DNA from: Pyrenopolyporus hunteri
Lineage: Eukaryota > Ascomycota > Sordariomycetes > Xylariales > Hypoxylaceae
Reading direction: 5' to 3'
DNA: 64,000 nucleotides
Assembly: GCA_902806595.1 (NCBI GenBank)
Contig: CADCXC010000038.1
Location: 2,604,001-2,668,000 of the forward strand
The position numbers were made by a program, and so were the translations under genes. Of the stretch, positions 1-14,600 are shown piece by piece; positions within the stretch are counted from its first letter, which is position 1, and every line of letters begins with the position of its first letter. The notes below the pieces were generated by a model. It saw only the letters and a list, made by a program, of their open reading frames with translations. It did not search any database and had not been told where the DNA came from.

Positions 1-560
1 ACGTAATATTTTTTTTCGAAAATAAATAAAAAAAAAATAATATAATTTAAAAATTTACGGTTTTATAAAAACGTAATTAATAACGAAGTTATTTTTTTAC
101 GTTTTATTATTAATTTAATAAAGTTAAATTAATACGTAATATTATAATAAAAATAAAATTTTTTTTATTTAAATATATATAAAATCGGTTAAATTTTTCT
201 TATAAAAAATTAAATAAATTAAAAAAATAATAAGTTAAATTTTATTATTTTTTTTTTATTTTTTTATGTATTTATTTTTTTAATTTACATTTTATAATAT
301 TTTATATTATAAAATATATATAATATATATATAAAAAGTAAAAAAATATTAATTATAAACGATTTTTATATAATTATTATTTGTAATATTATTTCGTAAT
401 ATTTTTAACATAAATATATTATTTTATTTAAGTTTATAAATTAAAAATTTAAAGGTTAAAAATAAAAAATAATATATTAAATCGTAGTTTAAAAATTTTA
501 TATATATTAAAACGAAGCGGCGAAATTATTTCGCATTATATTATCGATTATTTTTATAAT

Positions 561-777
561 AATAATTAATTAATTTATGTACGTATTATTTTGTAGTACG
601 TACTTTAGGAGGAGGAAGTACTTATGTACCTTCGTTTATATAAAGGAGATTTTTTTTACGGTTTTTTTGTTAGATATTTTTTTTTTTTTAAATAATTATA
701 TAACATTAGTTTTATTTTATTGCGATTATTTTTATTATTATTTTTTTACTTTATTTTACGTACGTATTTATTAATAT
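561..777 (+). repeat. 5' LTR of Copia element
   Basis: It matches 6501-6717 without gaps. I count 27 differences over about 217 bases and all are transitions (G/A or C/T), none transversions. This copy keeps G where the other has A (for example the purine run at 608-620) and mostly has T where the other keeps C, so mainly its plus-strand C residues were mutated. Exact ends are uncertain because the usual TG..CA termini are erased, and no target-site duplication can be recognised. Confidence 0.85.
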
Positions 778-3700
778 TAATTAGTGTTATTAAAGTTAAT
801 AACATAAATTAGTAAAGTTAAAAAAATTATTATTATAATAATACGAAAGATTTTTATCGTAGTAATATACGCGATAATAGTATTTTTTTTTTATACGATA
901 TTTTTTTATTTATGTTAAGATATTATTTTATTATATTAAATTTTTTTAAATTTATAATATTTATTATATCGTAAGAAATTAAAAGTTCGGTTTAAGTGTA
1001 AATTTACGAAAAGGAATTTAATTTTATTAAATAAAAAAATATAAATAAGTTTAAAATTTTAATTAAATATATTTTTAATTTTATAATTATTTTCGTTTTT
1101 TTTAATAAATATTTTAATTATATGACGATAAAATAGGAAAAAATAAATCTGTAAATTATTATTTTTTAATAAAAAATAACGTGGGTTTTATTTACGTTAA
1201 TAAATTTAAAAGTAATAAATAGGAGTAAGTTATACGCTTATATAATTAAGGAAATTTTAAAGGAATTTTAGGAGTATTTTAAAGATTTTATTTTAAGCGA
1301 TTTTTAAGTTTTATTACGTTAATTACGATTAACTTTAAAGATTATATTAATATAAAAAAGTATTTATATAAGTAAAAATAATATTAACGTTATCGAATTT
1401 TTATTAAATTTTTTATTATTACGTAAACCATTAGAGTAAAATAGCGACGAATTAATAAAAATAAAATAGAAATGGTTTAATATATTAATATAAAAAGTAT
1501 TTATATATCGAATCGAAAAGGGTATAATTTATTTAAAGTTATTTATATCGATATATATTTACGTTACGATATAGTAACGATTATAATTTTTTACCTTTTA
1601 AACGTTTAATTAATTAATCGATTATAAAAATTCGATAGTGTTTATTATATCGATGAAATTATTATTAATACCGTTTTAACGACGTTATAAATTATTTTCG
1701 TAATATACGTATTTATTTTTTATTATTTTAAATAATTTATCGTTTATATTTTACGTTTTATCGCTTTTTTTATCGTAATTTTTTATGATATAATCCTTTT
1801 AATAGTTAATATTTAAACTTTTACCGTTAATTTTATTTAACTTTTAAAGTAATTAAAGTAATTTACGTAATTAGTCGAAATTTTAAATATTTAATATATT
1901 TATTTTCTTTATTTTTACCCTTTAAAAAGTAATCGCGTTTTTTTAGATTATTACGATTAATTAATATTTTATTATTTTAATTTATATTAAATTATAAAGG
2001 TATAATTAGTAATATATTTTTGATTTTTAATAAAAAAGATAATTTTAACCCTTATTATCGAAAAATGTTTATAGACTTTTTAAATCGTTATCGAATGGTT
2101 TATATATAATATCGGCGGTTTTATTAAATGTTGTATTAAAAAAAAAAAATTATTATATCGAAAATTACGGTTTTTTTTTTTAAACGATTTTATAGTTTTT
2201 ATTAATTAAATCGATTTTAATATTTATATTTATCGGAAATTAATAAAACGATATTTATTATAACGTTTTTTTTATTTAAGTTTTTAACGAAATATATTTT
2301 TTTATTATTATCGATTATTTTAAAAAAGCTTAGAATAATGAAAATAATTATATCGGAGAATTTTATAATGTTTTAAAAAATAAGTTTCGTTTTTTTTTAA
2401 ACGTATATTATACGGTTGAAATTTATTAAATTTAATTTTACGTCGTATTTTTTATTATTTTTATTAAACAAATAATTATTTATTTTTTATATAATATATT
2501 TTATTATTAATATTTTACAAATATATATTTAATTATAAAGCGATATTTTAATACGAAGTAAAATAAAGTTTAATATTATTATAATTAAATTTCGATTATT
2601 TTTTTCGATATTAAAATTAAAAAAAAAAATAAGGGAAAATTCGATTTTAAAATGTTATAAATTATATTAAATAAATTAATGTTATATTAATGTATTTTTA
2701 AAAAAGATTTTAGGGGTAAATAATAATTTATCGTAATTACGTAACGTATTATTTATAACGTATTTTAGTTATAATATATTTTATTTACGTTATTATATTA
2801 ATTCGAAGAATTAATTAATAAGTTTCGTACGTTAATTAACATTTTTAAAAATATTAAAAAAGTGTGTTAATTTATAGTTAATAACGATAACGACGAAGAT
2901 TTTAATTAATTTTATATTAAATGGAGGTATTATCGTAATAATAAAGGCGGTCGATATTAATCGAAAAAAATAATTTAAATTTAAAAGTATCGTTATTAGA
3001 TATATAAAAAAGAAAGATGTTAATTTATTAAATATTTCGAAGACGAATAAAAAAAAGTTAAAAGACGATAGCGAGTTTAAAAAATTAAAAATAAGGGTAA
3101 ATATATTACGTTTTTAACGGGTTATAAAAGTATTAAGTAGGAAAATTCGGAGTCGAAAAACGACGATTATAATATTATTATTTTCGAAACGAAAAAAGTC
3201 GATTTTTAATATTAATTAGTTGCGATATATTTAATAAATTAAATATATTAATATCGAATCGTTATTTATTATTTTTTTATTAATAAATTAAAAAATAATA
3301 TTATATTTATTTTAAATCGATATATTAAAAATGTTTTTTAAGGTATTATTTTCGATATCGACGTAATTAAAATGTTTATTATAGGGAAAGGTTAATATTA
3401 AACTTTTATAAAAAGTTTTTTCGATCGAAATTTTAAAATGAATAATAGTCGAATCGGTGAAGTTAATATTAAATTCGAAGACGGATTTTTAATTAAGTTA
3501 TTAAAAACGATTATAATTAACGTTTCGTTCGAATTAATCGATTTTTATATTATAAATTTAAATATTTCGTTTTTTATATATTTAAAAAATATAAATCGAT
3601 TAAGTGTTTATTTAAATAATGTCACGAATTAATTAATCGAAAAAAATGATATTATCGTTATTATCGTTTATAAATAGGGATATTTATAGTTTTATTTTAA

Positions 3701-6500
3701 TAATACGATTTTTTTTACGAAATTCGAATTATATTATATTTATATTCGATTTAATTATTTTTTTATAATTAAATTATATATTTTTTTAGATAAAGTAAAT
3801 TATAATGTCGATATTAAAAATATTAAAGAAATTAATAAATTTTATTATTATTATTAAATTAAAGGTAAAGTTTTTTAAAGATTTAAATTTAATTTAAAGG
3901 ATTTTAATATAAATTTTAATTACGAAGTTATTATTAATATTATATATTTAAACGAACGTTTCGTTTTATATATAGTCGATGCCGTTATAAAATTTTAAGT
4001 TATTCGCTTTATAAAAATTATCTTTATTAAAAAAATTTAAAATATATTAAAATAATGTTAAATTAATATTTACTTCGAACCTTCGAATATTATTATATAT
4101 AATATCGATATAAACTTTGATAATATCGAATTTCGAAATAAGACTTATATTATTAAAGTTATTTATTATTAAATATTTATCGAAATATATTAATTAATTA
4201 ATAAAATCGAAAAATATTACGACTTCGTTTATAAAATATACGAAATTATTACCGATAAATTTTAAGGTTTAAATTTATATATAATTCGATTATAAATAAT
4301 TATTAAAATAATTAACGATATAATTAATTTTAATAATTTAATATTTATATTTTTTATATTTAACGTTTATCTTAAAATTAATATAGATTTACCCTTTATT
4401 TTCACATAGATTTAAAGGGTATAAATCGTTTAAAAAGTAATAACGAAAATTAAAAAAATTAAAATATAACGTTTCGTAAAAAATACCTTAAATATATATA
4501 ATAACCTTAATACATAAAAAACTCTTTTCGTATTACTTTTTATTAATAACAAAGTATTTATTTATAGAAAAAAAAAAAATGGAAAAGCCTTTATAAAATT
4601 ATTATAATATCGAATAAAAATGTTATTATTATTTTTAATATTTCGAGCGGAATATTTACGTTTAAAAATTCTTATATTAAACCGTATATTTAATCTCGAA
4701 AAAACTTCGTATCGATTAAAAAATTTAAAATCGAATTATTTATATTAACTTTTAACTTCGATAATTATTAAATTATTTCGAAAAAAAATTTTATATATAT
4801 TAATAATTTTTTTCATATCGTTAAACTATATATTATTAATAAAAAATAAAAAAATTTTACTTTTATTATTAAATTACGAACGAATAAAAAAATCATTATA
4901 TAAAAAAAACCTTACGAAATATCGAATATAAAAAAATTTAACACTTTATTCGAAAAAAGTATTTTACGTTTAAAGGTTTACGATATAATTATATATTAAG
5001 ACGCTACGATTTTTAAGTTACGAATAATTCGTAAAATTAAAAGTAAAAACATTATTACGTTATATAAAAAATTTTACTTAATAATTTAAAATTATAATAA
5101 TTTTAATAAAAAATATATTATAACGTACGCATTTATTATCTAAAAAATTAATTAACGTATTATATTAATTTTAACACTTATATTACGTCGTAAAAAAATA
5201 AAAGTTATAATTCGAAATATTATAATAATTTATATTTAGTTTAAAATATCGATATAAAAAATCATTTTTATATATTTATTAATCGAATTTAAAAATAAAT
5301 ACTTTAAAAAAACATTATTATAAATAATTAAACTTTTATATAGTTTCGTAAAATTAAATATATATTAATTTAAAATTTATTCGCGTTATTATTAATAAAA
5401 ATTACAAATAAAACCATTAACTTTCGACTTTTATTTATTTATAATAAATTCGAACCCGTTCGAATTTATTAACTTTTAAATAGATAATACCTTTAATATC
5501 GATACTACGAATTTCTTTATTATTAAAAATAAAGTTTTTAATAAAATTAAAATTAAAACGCGCTCTTAAAAAATTATAAACTTCGAAATTAAAGATTTTA
5601 ATAATTTATACATTATAATTTACGATAAAAACTTTAACGTAACGATTATTTAAAAAAGTTAAACTAAAAAACTTACATTATTAAACGTTAAAACCCTTAA
5701 TATAACTAAAAAATTTATAAAATAACAAATTCGAAGTATATATATCGTTTTTATATATTAATTCGAAGTAGTTTTTAATTATTTTACGACGGTTTAACAC
5801 TTCGAATTCGAATTTAAAAAAGTTAAAATTTTTAATATTAAAATTAAATAATAAATAAATAATTAAATACGTGGATTTTATTATATTAAATTAAACTTTT
5901 AAAATTTACGTTTTTATATTTTTATTAATAAATTTTTTATAAATAATAAAAATTTAAATTCGTAGATCGGATATATTATTATTTTAAGTAATAAAAGCTT
6001 TATCGATTAAAATAATAAAATACGAGTTATTAATAACATTATTTATTAATTATCCATTAAATATAAGCGAATTATTCGTAACATATTTATTAATAAAATT
6101 TATAAAATGGTTTAAAACTTCGACATCGATTATGTCGTTTATTACACGATTAACATTATTTTAAAACGTTTTTTACTTTTTAAAGCCCCTTTTATATTAT
6201 ATATCGACTCCTTATCGTTATATTAATATTTAATATAAATAGAAAGTATTAACGAAAAAAGGTTGATGATTAATTTTATAACGTTAAAGTAGTCTTATAA
6301 AAACCGAGAAATTAACGATATTCGATGAATTTATAAATCGTATAACCCCGCGGATGCGATAACGAAAGCGTCCTTTAATAAAGTTATACGAAATTTAATA
6401 AAAGAAAATCAAATTAATTTAAAATTAAAAAGGTAAGTAAAACGAAAAACTTAATTAATAATTTATAATTAATTAATTACGAAAAAAAAATAAAATAAAT

Positions 6501-6717
6501 AATAATTAATTAACTTATATACGTATTATTTTATAGTATATACCTTAAAAAGAAAAAATATTTATATACTTTCGTTTATATAAAGGAAACTTTTTTTACG
6601 GTTTTTTTATTAAATATTTTTTCTTTTTTAAATAATTATATAATATTAGTTTTACTTTATCGTAATTACTTTTATTATTATTTTTTTACTTTACTTTACG
6701 TACGTATTTATTAATAT
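6501..6717 (+). repeat. 3' LTR of Copia element
   Basis: Direct copy of 561-777. Here most lost bases are G (now A), meaning that cytosines of the minus strand were mutated, the opposite of the 5' LTR. Both copies agree in the stretches ttcgtttatataaagga and ttttacgtacgtatttatta, which also contain the spared CpG sites. Confidence 0.85.
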
Positions 6718-6924
6718 ATAATATTACCGTTAAATAATTATATAATATAATAACATTTAAAAATAAATTTTAATAATTTATTTTTTAATATTTATATATT
6801 TATTTATTAAAAATAAATAAAAGCGATTATTTTTATAAAAGTAATAATTAAAAGTTTTATATATTTATTACAAATTATATATAATAATAATTTAATTATT
6901 TAACTTTTATTAATATATTAAATT

Positions 6925-7685
6925 TACGATACGTTATTTATTAAATTTATAATATTTTATTAATTAAATTATAATTTTTATTTATTTATTAAAGTTATAA
7001 ACATTTATTTATTAAATTATAATATTTCATTTATTAAATTTTAATGTATTATTTATTAAATTTATAATATTTTATTAATTAAATTATAATTTTTATTTAT
7101 TAAAATTATAAAAACTTCGTTTATTAAATTATAATATTTTATTTATTAAATTTTAATACGTTATTTATTAAATTTATAAAAAATTACTTATAAAATTTAT
7201 ATATAATACGATATTTATTAAACTTATAAAAAATTATTTATTAAATCGATAAAACATTATTTATTAAATTTATAATATAATATTTATCGAATTTATAAAA
7301 AGTTATTTATTAAATTTATAATATATTATTTTTTTAATTTATAAAACGTTATTTATTAAATTTATAAAAAGTTATTTATTAAATTTATAATATATTATTT
7401 ATTAATTTTATAATATATTATTTATTAATTTTATAAAGCGTTATTCGTTAAATTTATAATATATTATTTATTAATTTTATAATACGTTATTTATTAATTT
7501 TATAAAACGTTATCCGTTAAATTTATAATATGTTATTTATTAATTTTACGAAATGTTATTTATTAAATTTATAATATATTATCTATTAATTTTACGATGT
7601 ATTATTCATTAATTTTACGATGCGTTATTTATTAATTTTACGATACGTTATCCATTAATTTTACGATATATTATCTATTAAATTT
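6925..7685. repeat. 23-bp degenerate minisatellite
   Basis: About 30 tandem units follow the Copia element. A clear unit is gttatttattaattttacg plus atac (23 bp), as at 7624-7670; left-hand units read more like ttatttattaaatttata with small length changes. CpG-containing positions (acgtt, tacg) persist in the right-hand units and are lost in the left-hand ones. Copy number is an estimate by eye. Confidence 0.75.
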
Positions 7686-7764
7686 TAATTTTTTTTTAAT
7701 AATATTTAAAATCGTTATCGAAAGAAATTTATAAAATTCGACGTATAAAATCGTTATAATATTA

Positions 7765-7905
7765 TATAATAATTTAATTTTATTAAAAAATTAATAACGA
7801 AATTTAAAATATAATTTCGTTTCGATTTTTCGAATCGTGTTTTAATTTTTTTTTTTTTTATATTATTAACGTAATAATATTTTAATTTTTAAAATTCGAT
7901 TCGTG
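7765..7905 (-). repeat. dispersed repeat family R2, copy 1
   Basis: The reverse complement matches segments at 17448-17612 and 18518-18670: an oligo-A run, then aaattaaaa, a short hairpin around a ttcgaaaaatcg core, a TTCG-containing stretch, then a segment ending in aataaaattaaatt. Ends are approximate. Confidence 0.6.
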
Positions 7906-8779
7906 TTAAATTTATAATTTAAATTAGTTTAAAAATAATTATATATAAAATTAATATAATAACGATCGTAAATAAAAAACCGATATAATAATAATTATTA
8001 ATAAAAAATCGAAAAATAAGTTTTAAATTTTATAAATAATTTTTTTAAATATTATTATAATTTTTTATTATATAAAACATTTAATATATACGGTATTTTT
8101 ATTTTCGATTTTTATATTTTTATATATAATTTTATATAAATTAATATTTATACGTTATTTATTATAAATTAAAAATTAATTTATATTATTTATTACGTAT
8201 AAAGTTAATATTTTCGAAATTTATAACCGTATTTAATCGTAATTAAATTTTTATTATAAATTATTACTTTAAAATTAAAGTAAAAATAAATATTATTAAT
8301 TAATTATATCGAGGGGAAATTTAATCGAATATTAATTTTTTAATAATATAATTATAAAATATTTACGTTATTTATAATAAAATATATTAAAGTTTATTTT
8401 TTAAAATTTCTTTTAAAACATTTTATTTTTTTAATTATATTTTACCTTTAATTACTTAAATATCGTTTTTTTCTTTTTATTTTATTTTTAACTTTTAATT
8501 TTTATTTTAATTAATATAAATTTTATCGCGTAATTAAATTTTTAATTTAATTTTATTATTATAATTAAATATATAATTAAAATTACTTACGAATTATTTA
8601 AAATAACGAACGTTTTAATTTTTAATTAAAAATAAAAAATATTTAACGTTTTATAATAAATTTAAAATAAAATAATTTTTTTATTTTAAAATTTACGTTA
8701 ATATATTCGAAATTAACATTATTAATATTAATACGCGGTTAAATAATATTAAAATTTATTTTATTAATTTAAAAAATCG

Positions 8780-8890
8780 TATAAATAAATTTAAAATTCG
8801 ATTCGATAATTTTAAAATTCGATTCGATAAATTTAAAATTTAATTCGACGCGTTCGAAATTTAATTTAATAAATTCGAAATTTAAGTCGA
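8780..8890. repeat. short tandem repeat, about 21 bp
   Basis: Repeats of aaattcgattcgataattt and close variants occur four or five times. Each unit holds two or three TCG sites. Confidence 0.55.
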
Positions 8891-8935
8891 TGTTCGATTC
8901 GATTTTTTAAAAATTCGTTTAAAAATTTCGTAAAT

Positions 8936-9065
8936 TACCTTTTTTTATTTTTTCTTACCTTTTTTTATTTTTCCCTATTTTTCTTTATTTTTTCCTATTT
9001 TTTTTTATTTTTTTTTTATTTTTTTTTACTTTTTTTTATTTTTTTTTATTTTACTTTGTTTTTTT
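8936..9065. repeat. pyrimidine-rich tandem repeat
   Basis: About twelve units of roughly 10-11 bases of the form tattttttcttacc or tatttttttt follow one another. Almost no purine other than the single A of each unit is present. Confidence 0.6.
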
Positions 9066-11424
9066 TTTTATTTTTATATTATATTAAATTTTTTAAAAAC
9101 TTTAATATTAATTTAATTTAATAATAACGACGTTAACTTTTTAATAAAATTTTTTAATAATTATATAATTATTAAAGATGGTAAATTTAAATCATTTCGA
9201 TTTATTCGAATTAATTAAATTATCGTTAACTTTAAAAATAAATCTTTAAACGATATTAAAAGGATAATTAATAAAAAAGTTATTAATTAAAATTAAATAT
9301 ATAATATATTTATTTTTTTTTAAATTTCGATTATAATAATATATTAAAAACTTTAAACTTAAATATTTTTAAAATTATAACGATACGGTAAAAACGGGTT
9401 TTATATATAATAAAAGTAGTTAATATACGTTTATAAAAATAATAATCGTTTACGAAAAATGTAATTATATATATAAATAAAAAGTACGGTATTTATAAAG
9501 TTAATAAAAATAAATATAAATAAAATAAAATTATAATAAAATTTATTTAAATTATTTTTAAAAAATAAATTACATTTAATCGACGAATTAATATATTAAA
9601 TTAATATTATTAATTTAAATTTAAATTAAACTTTTATTTTAATATTTAAATTTTAAATATTTATAAATATTATAAATTATAAAATTTAATATAAATATAA
9701 ATATAATATTATATTATTATACATTTATTTAACTTTATTAAATTATCGACTACGATATATAAAACGATTTCGTTACTTACTTTTTTTATATAAAACCGTA
9801 ATTAAAAAAAATCATACTTTAATTTTTTTTTTTTTTTAATAATATCGATATAATTTATTCTTAACTTTTAAATTTTTACCCGTATTAAATAAAACGGCGA
9901 AATTATTTTTAAATTTATTATTAATTAATTAATTTTATAAAATAAACGTATAATATTATAATATTTATTTTATTAATAAATATATATAATTTATAATTTT
10001 ATAATTTAATTTTTCGTTACGTAAAATAATAAAATTAATTAATAAAATTATATCTACCGTTATTATCGTTATAATAAATATTAAAATATAATATTAATAT
10101 TAATATATATTAAATAATTTTAAAATTTTATATAAATTTAAATATATACGTATTAATTATTAAAAGAAATTTTAATATATTCGAAGTCGATTATTTTATA
10201 TATTATCGTTAAATTTTTAATTTTATTATATAATAATAATAATTATAATTTATTATTACTTTATATAATTAAGTTACGATTAAAATCGTAATTTCGTTTA
10301 TTTTTTAAATATTAACTTTTTATAATATTTAATTTCGTGCGATTTTAACCGTTAATAAATATTATATTTATAAGTTTTAAAACGGTTTTTATTAAATAAA
10401 TCGGTCGATTTAATTAATATATTATTAATTTTTCGTTTTTTAATAATTATATTATATTATAAAAAATAATCGATTATAAATAATTTACGAAAAAATTTTA
10501 TAATAGTTTTATAATAATCGTTATTAACGATATTAAAATAATTATTATCGATAATTTTAAAATAATTATTAATAATTAATTTAAAATCGTCGATAATAAA
10601 TTTAAAACGATTATTATTAATTAATTTAAAAATAACTTCGATATATAAAAAAGCCGTTTTCGATTATTTTAAACCGATTTAATGTTTTTACGTATTTAAC
10701 GTTTTAACATTTCGTATAAACGTATTATATTATTTATTAAACGAGGTAATTTTCGTAGTTAATATAATTAAATTTTATTTTTTAATCGACGTTAATTTAA
10801 TATAACTTTAATTATTATAAAAAATAATTAACCTTTTAATATTAATTATTATTAATTAAATGTTATTAAATTATAATAAATTATTTATAATAATTTTAAA
10901 TTAATTTTTTATTCGTATTATTAATTTTTTTTAATCGTATTTTTTTTTTATTAATTTAAACCTTCGTTCGTTTATTTTTTAATAAAATAATTATTTAATA
11001 AAAAAAATAACTTGTTAAAAATAAAATCCCCTTCCTTTATAAAATTAACGAAATTAAATATTCGATAAATCGTTATAAAAGCAATAAACGAAATATTTTT
11101 TAATATTAATATTAATAATAATTTTAATATTAAAAAAAAAATAAAATAATACGATTATATTTACCGTTATATTTTATTATCGAAACGAAATTACATCGTA
11201 AAATATTTTTTTATTTCGTAGTAAAAAAGTAAAATTATTCGATAAAAGTTAATTTTTAGTTTTTATAGAAAAAATTAATAACGCTTTTGATAAATTAACG
11301 ATATAATATTTAAATCGAAGTGGTTTTTTCGGCCGTTTTAATTATTTTATCGTAATTTACGTTAATCGTAATAAAAAAATATAATTATAAGATATATAAA
11401 TAAAAAATCCTTTTTTAAACAAGT

Positions 11425-11675
11425 CGTTATTTCGATCGTTATTTCGAAAAATAAAATTATTAAATATACGAATAAAAGATTTTTTTTTAAATAAATTAAC
11501 GTTTTAATTATTATTTTATAAAATAAAATTATATAACGTACGAAAAAGCGATTTTTTTCGAAATAAATTATCGTTTTAATTATTATTTTAAAAAATAAAA
11601 TTATAAAACGTATAAACGAAAAGTTTTTTTCGAAATAAGTTATTATTTTAATTTTTATTATAAAAAATTATTTTT
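11425..11675. repeat. 72-bp tandem repeat
   Basis: A unit beginning cgttttaattattatttt recurs at 11500 and 11572, exactly 72 bp apart, with a further degenerate unit before (from about 11425) and a partial one after (from about 11644). The units share an aaataaaattat segment and a tttttttcgaaata segment. Differences are mainly transitions, as expected after RIP. Confidence 0.7.
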
Positions 11676-14600
11676 TTTATTAATCGAAAAAAGTTAAAAG
11701 GTTTTTTATATAAATTTATTAAAGGTTTTTACGAGGGAGGGTTAATTTATTTGCGATATATAAATATAAAAATTTAATATATATTAAAACGTTAATGGTT
11801 TTTTTTTATTTATTTTTAAAATATATCGTTTTTCGTAAATATATATTTTATAATTAATTATTTATAATTTTTTAATTAAAATATTCGAAAAGGTTAAATA
11901 CGTTTTATTAACGTTAATTTAAAAATACGATTATAAAATAATATAAAAATTATATTTCGATAAATAATTTATTAATTATTTTAAAATCGATTATAAAATT
12001 ATTATAATTATATTTTTAATGTAAAATTCGATTTTATATCGAATATTTAAATTTAAATGTATTTTAAATTAAAAATATTAAATTATATTTAAATTTAAAG
12101 TTACGAAAAACGAAGTTAAATTTTAATCGTAAATATTTATAATGTTTTTTTTTAAATTTAATTTAAACATTTTTTTTTAAGTTTTTATTATTAATGTAAT
12201 ATTAATAAAAAATTTATTCGATGTTTAATTATATAATATTAAAGTTTAATTTATATTTTAAAAAATTTATACGATTTTTTTCGATATTTAATTATTTAAT
12301 ATTTTTATATCCCGCTTTTATATTTATATATCCGTTATTAATGTTATTTAAAATATCGTTTCGTATTATATTCGTTTTTTTTTTTTTTATTAATTTAAAC
12401 GAAATAAAATTAAAAAAAAAATAGCTTCGATTTATAATTAATATGTTTACCGTCGATGAAATAAATAAAAAAAATAAATATAAATGAATTTTATAATATA
12501 GCGAAGTTATAATAAATGACGGGTAAATTAATAAAGATTATATTTAATAAATTTATATTTTCCGTGGATTATTTTATACGTGTACGTTTTTTTTTTTTAC
12601 GTCGATATATAATATTAATAACGGCGAAATAATAAAATAAACGATAATAAAAATAATAATTACGTTAATTATTATTAAATAAAAAATAAAAATTTTTATA
12701 CGAAATAACGATTATTTAAATATACGTTTTCGATAAAATATAAGTGAAATTTTTTAAGTATTATAAGTAAATTATTATGAAAATAATAAATAAATATTAT
12801 TATTACATTTATTAAATTAATTAAAAAAAAATAAGTTAAAAAATAAAGTAAATATAAATTAAATTATACTTAAAAAAAAAGGGTAAAAATATATTTAAAT
12901 ATATTAGAAGTAAATTAATATTTATTTCGTAAAAATGTTAATTATCGAAATTTTTATCTTTTAAATATTCGTGTTAATATAATACGTTCGTTATAAAATA
13001 AAATCGATAAAAAATTTCATATTATTTAAAACGATTTAATTTAAGTAAATTAATTTTATTATATATTATTTATATATATATAAATTTTAACTTTTAATGT
13101 TTTTTTAAAGTTTAACGTTAAAAATTTTTTATTATTTAAAACGATTTATAAAACACCTAAATATAATATTCGAAAATATAAATCGTTTATTATAATTAAT
13201 TAAAGTTTTAAAAAAAATTACGATAAATTTATTATATATATTTTTATTAATTAATATTTTATAATTATTTAATACGTTTTTATTTAATAAAATTTCGTTA
13301 TAAATTTACGATAATTTATTTATTTCGAAAAAATTACATTATTATATAATATAATACGTTAAAGTTAAAATTAATTAATCGTTAATAAATTAATATAAGT
13401 TATTATTAATAAATAAATTTAATTAAATATCGATTCGATTAACGCGATTTATTTAATTATAATCGATATATAAAATTAAAAATTATTTTACGAGATGTAA
13501 ATTTAATATAATATTATTAATTTATTATAATATATTTATTCGTATATATTTAAAAAATATAAAAATAATTCCCCGTTATAAAATTAATATTTTACTTTTT
13601 TATTATACGAAAAAATTTTATTTTATTTATTATTATTAAAAATTTCTTTTTTAACGTTTTATTTAACGTTTTAATTAATATTTTTTTCGATAATTATTTA
13701 ATGGCGTTTTTTTAAATTATAAACATTTATTTATTTATTTATAATAATATAAATTTTCGATTATAATCGAAGAAATAATTAAAAATTATAATTTTTAATA
13801 AATATTCGAAATAATTTATTAAAATATTTTATTTTTAATCGGCGATTTTTATTAATTAAAATATTATAAAACGAATTTTTCTATTAATAAACGATCGATA
13901 AAAATATTTTATATATGTTTTATTATTTTTTAAATGTATAATAAATATATCGTATATAATTATAAAAAAATTACGTATAAAAACGATAAAATAATAAAAA
14001 GTAATAATTATTTTTTTTAAATTTCGAAAGGAAAACGAAATCGATTAACTCGATCGAATTATTCGATTTATAAATTAATGTTTTAAAAAAAATAAATTAA
14101 AATATTAATATTAAATAAAAACTTCGTAAAAAGTTATTTAACGTAATTTAAAAATTAATCGAAACGATTTAAATAAATTTCGAAGTTATTTTCGTTAATT
14201 TATTATAATAAATATTTCGTATATTTTATAAATGTATTCGTTTTTTTTTATAATTAATAAATTTTATTAATAAAATATTAAAGTTATAATGTTAAAATTA
14301 TCGAATTATAAATTAATTTAATTATAATTAATCGCTCGCGTTTAATTGTTTTTTTTTTTAAATTTATTTAAAATTACTTTTTTTTTAAAATTTATATCGA
14401 CGGTATCGAATACAAAAAATTCCGATGGAAAAAAATAATAAAAAATAAATAATAACGTAATTAAACGGTCGTTATTTATAATTATAAATAAATAAATACG
14501 ATTTAAAAGTTAAAAATAACTAAATTTTAAAAAAATTAAAATAATAAATAAATTAAATATATATTTTATATATATAAAAAAAAAATTATAAAAAGCCGGT

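Larger units (their letters stand above)
561..6717 (+). mobile_element. RIP-inactivated Ty1/Copia LTR retrotransposon
   Basis: Two direct repeats of about 217 bp (561-777 and 6501-6717) lie exactly 5,940 bp apart, the size of an LTR retrotransposon. Near the 3' end the plus-strand frame at 6344-6370 reads N-P-A-D-A-I-T-K-A, followed by S-F-N-K. This matches the DNPADAxTKA-type motif close to the C-terminus of fungal Ty1/Copia polyproteins, after the RNase H domain, so the element is on the plus strand and of the Copia type. The expected upstream tryptophan codon is now a stop (TGA at 6329-6331 region), as RIP would produce. A purine-rich stretch just before the second LTR (about 6480-6500) fits a mutated polypurine tract. 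No frame stays open; the element is dead. Family assignment rests on this motif and the layout; the other domains are too mutated for me to read. Confidence 0.8.

Noticed and set aside
577..774. Open frame of 65 codons in the left LTR
   Set aside because: It lies inside a RIP-mutated LTR, consists of F, Y, L and I, and has no homologous counterpart frame in the other LTR.
12221..12424. Open frame of 67 codons in the AT-rich block
   Set aside because: Composition-driven run of F, I, L and K with no family pattern; surrounded by destroyed DNA.
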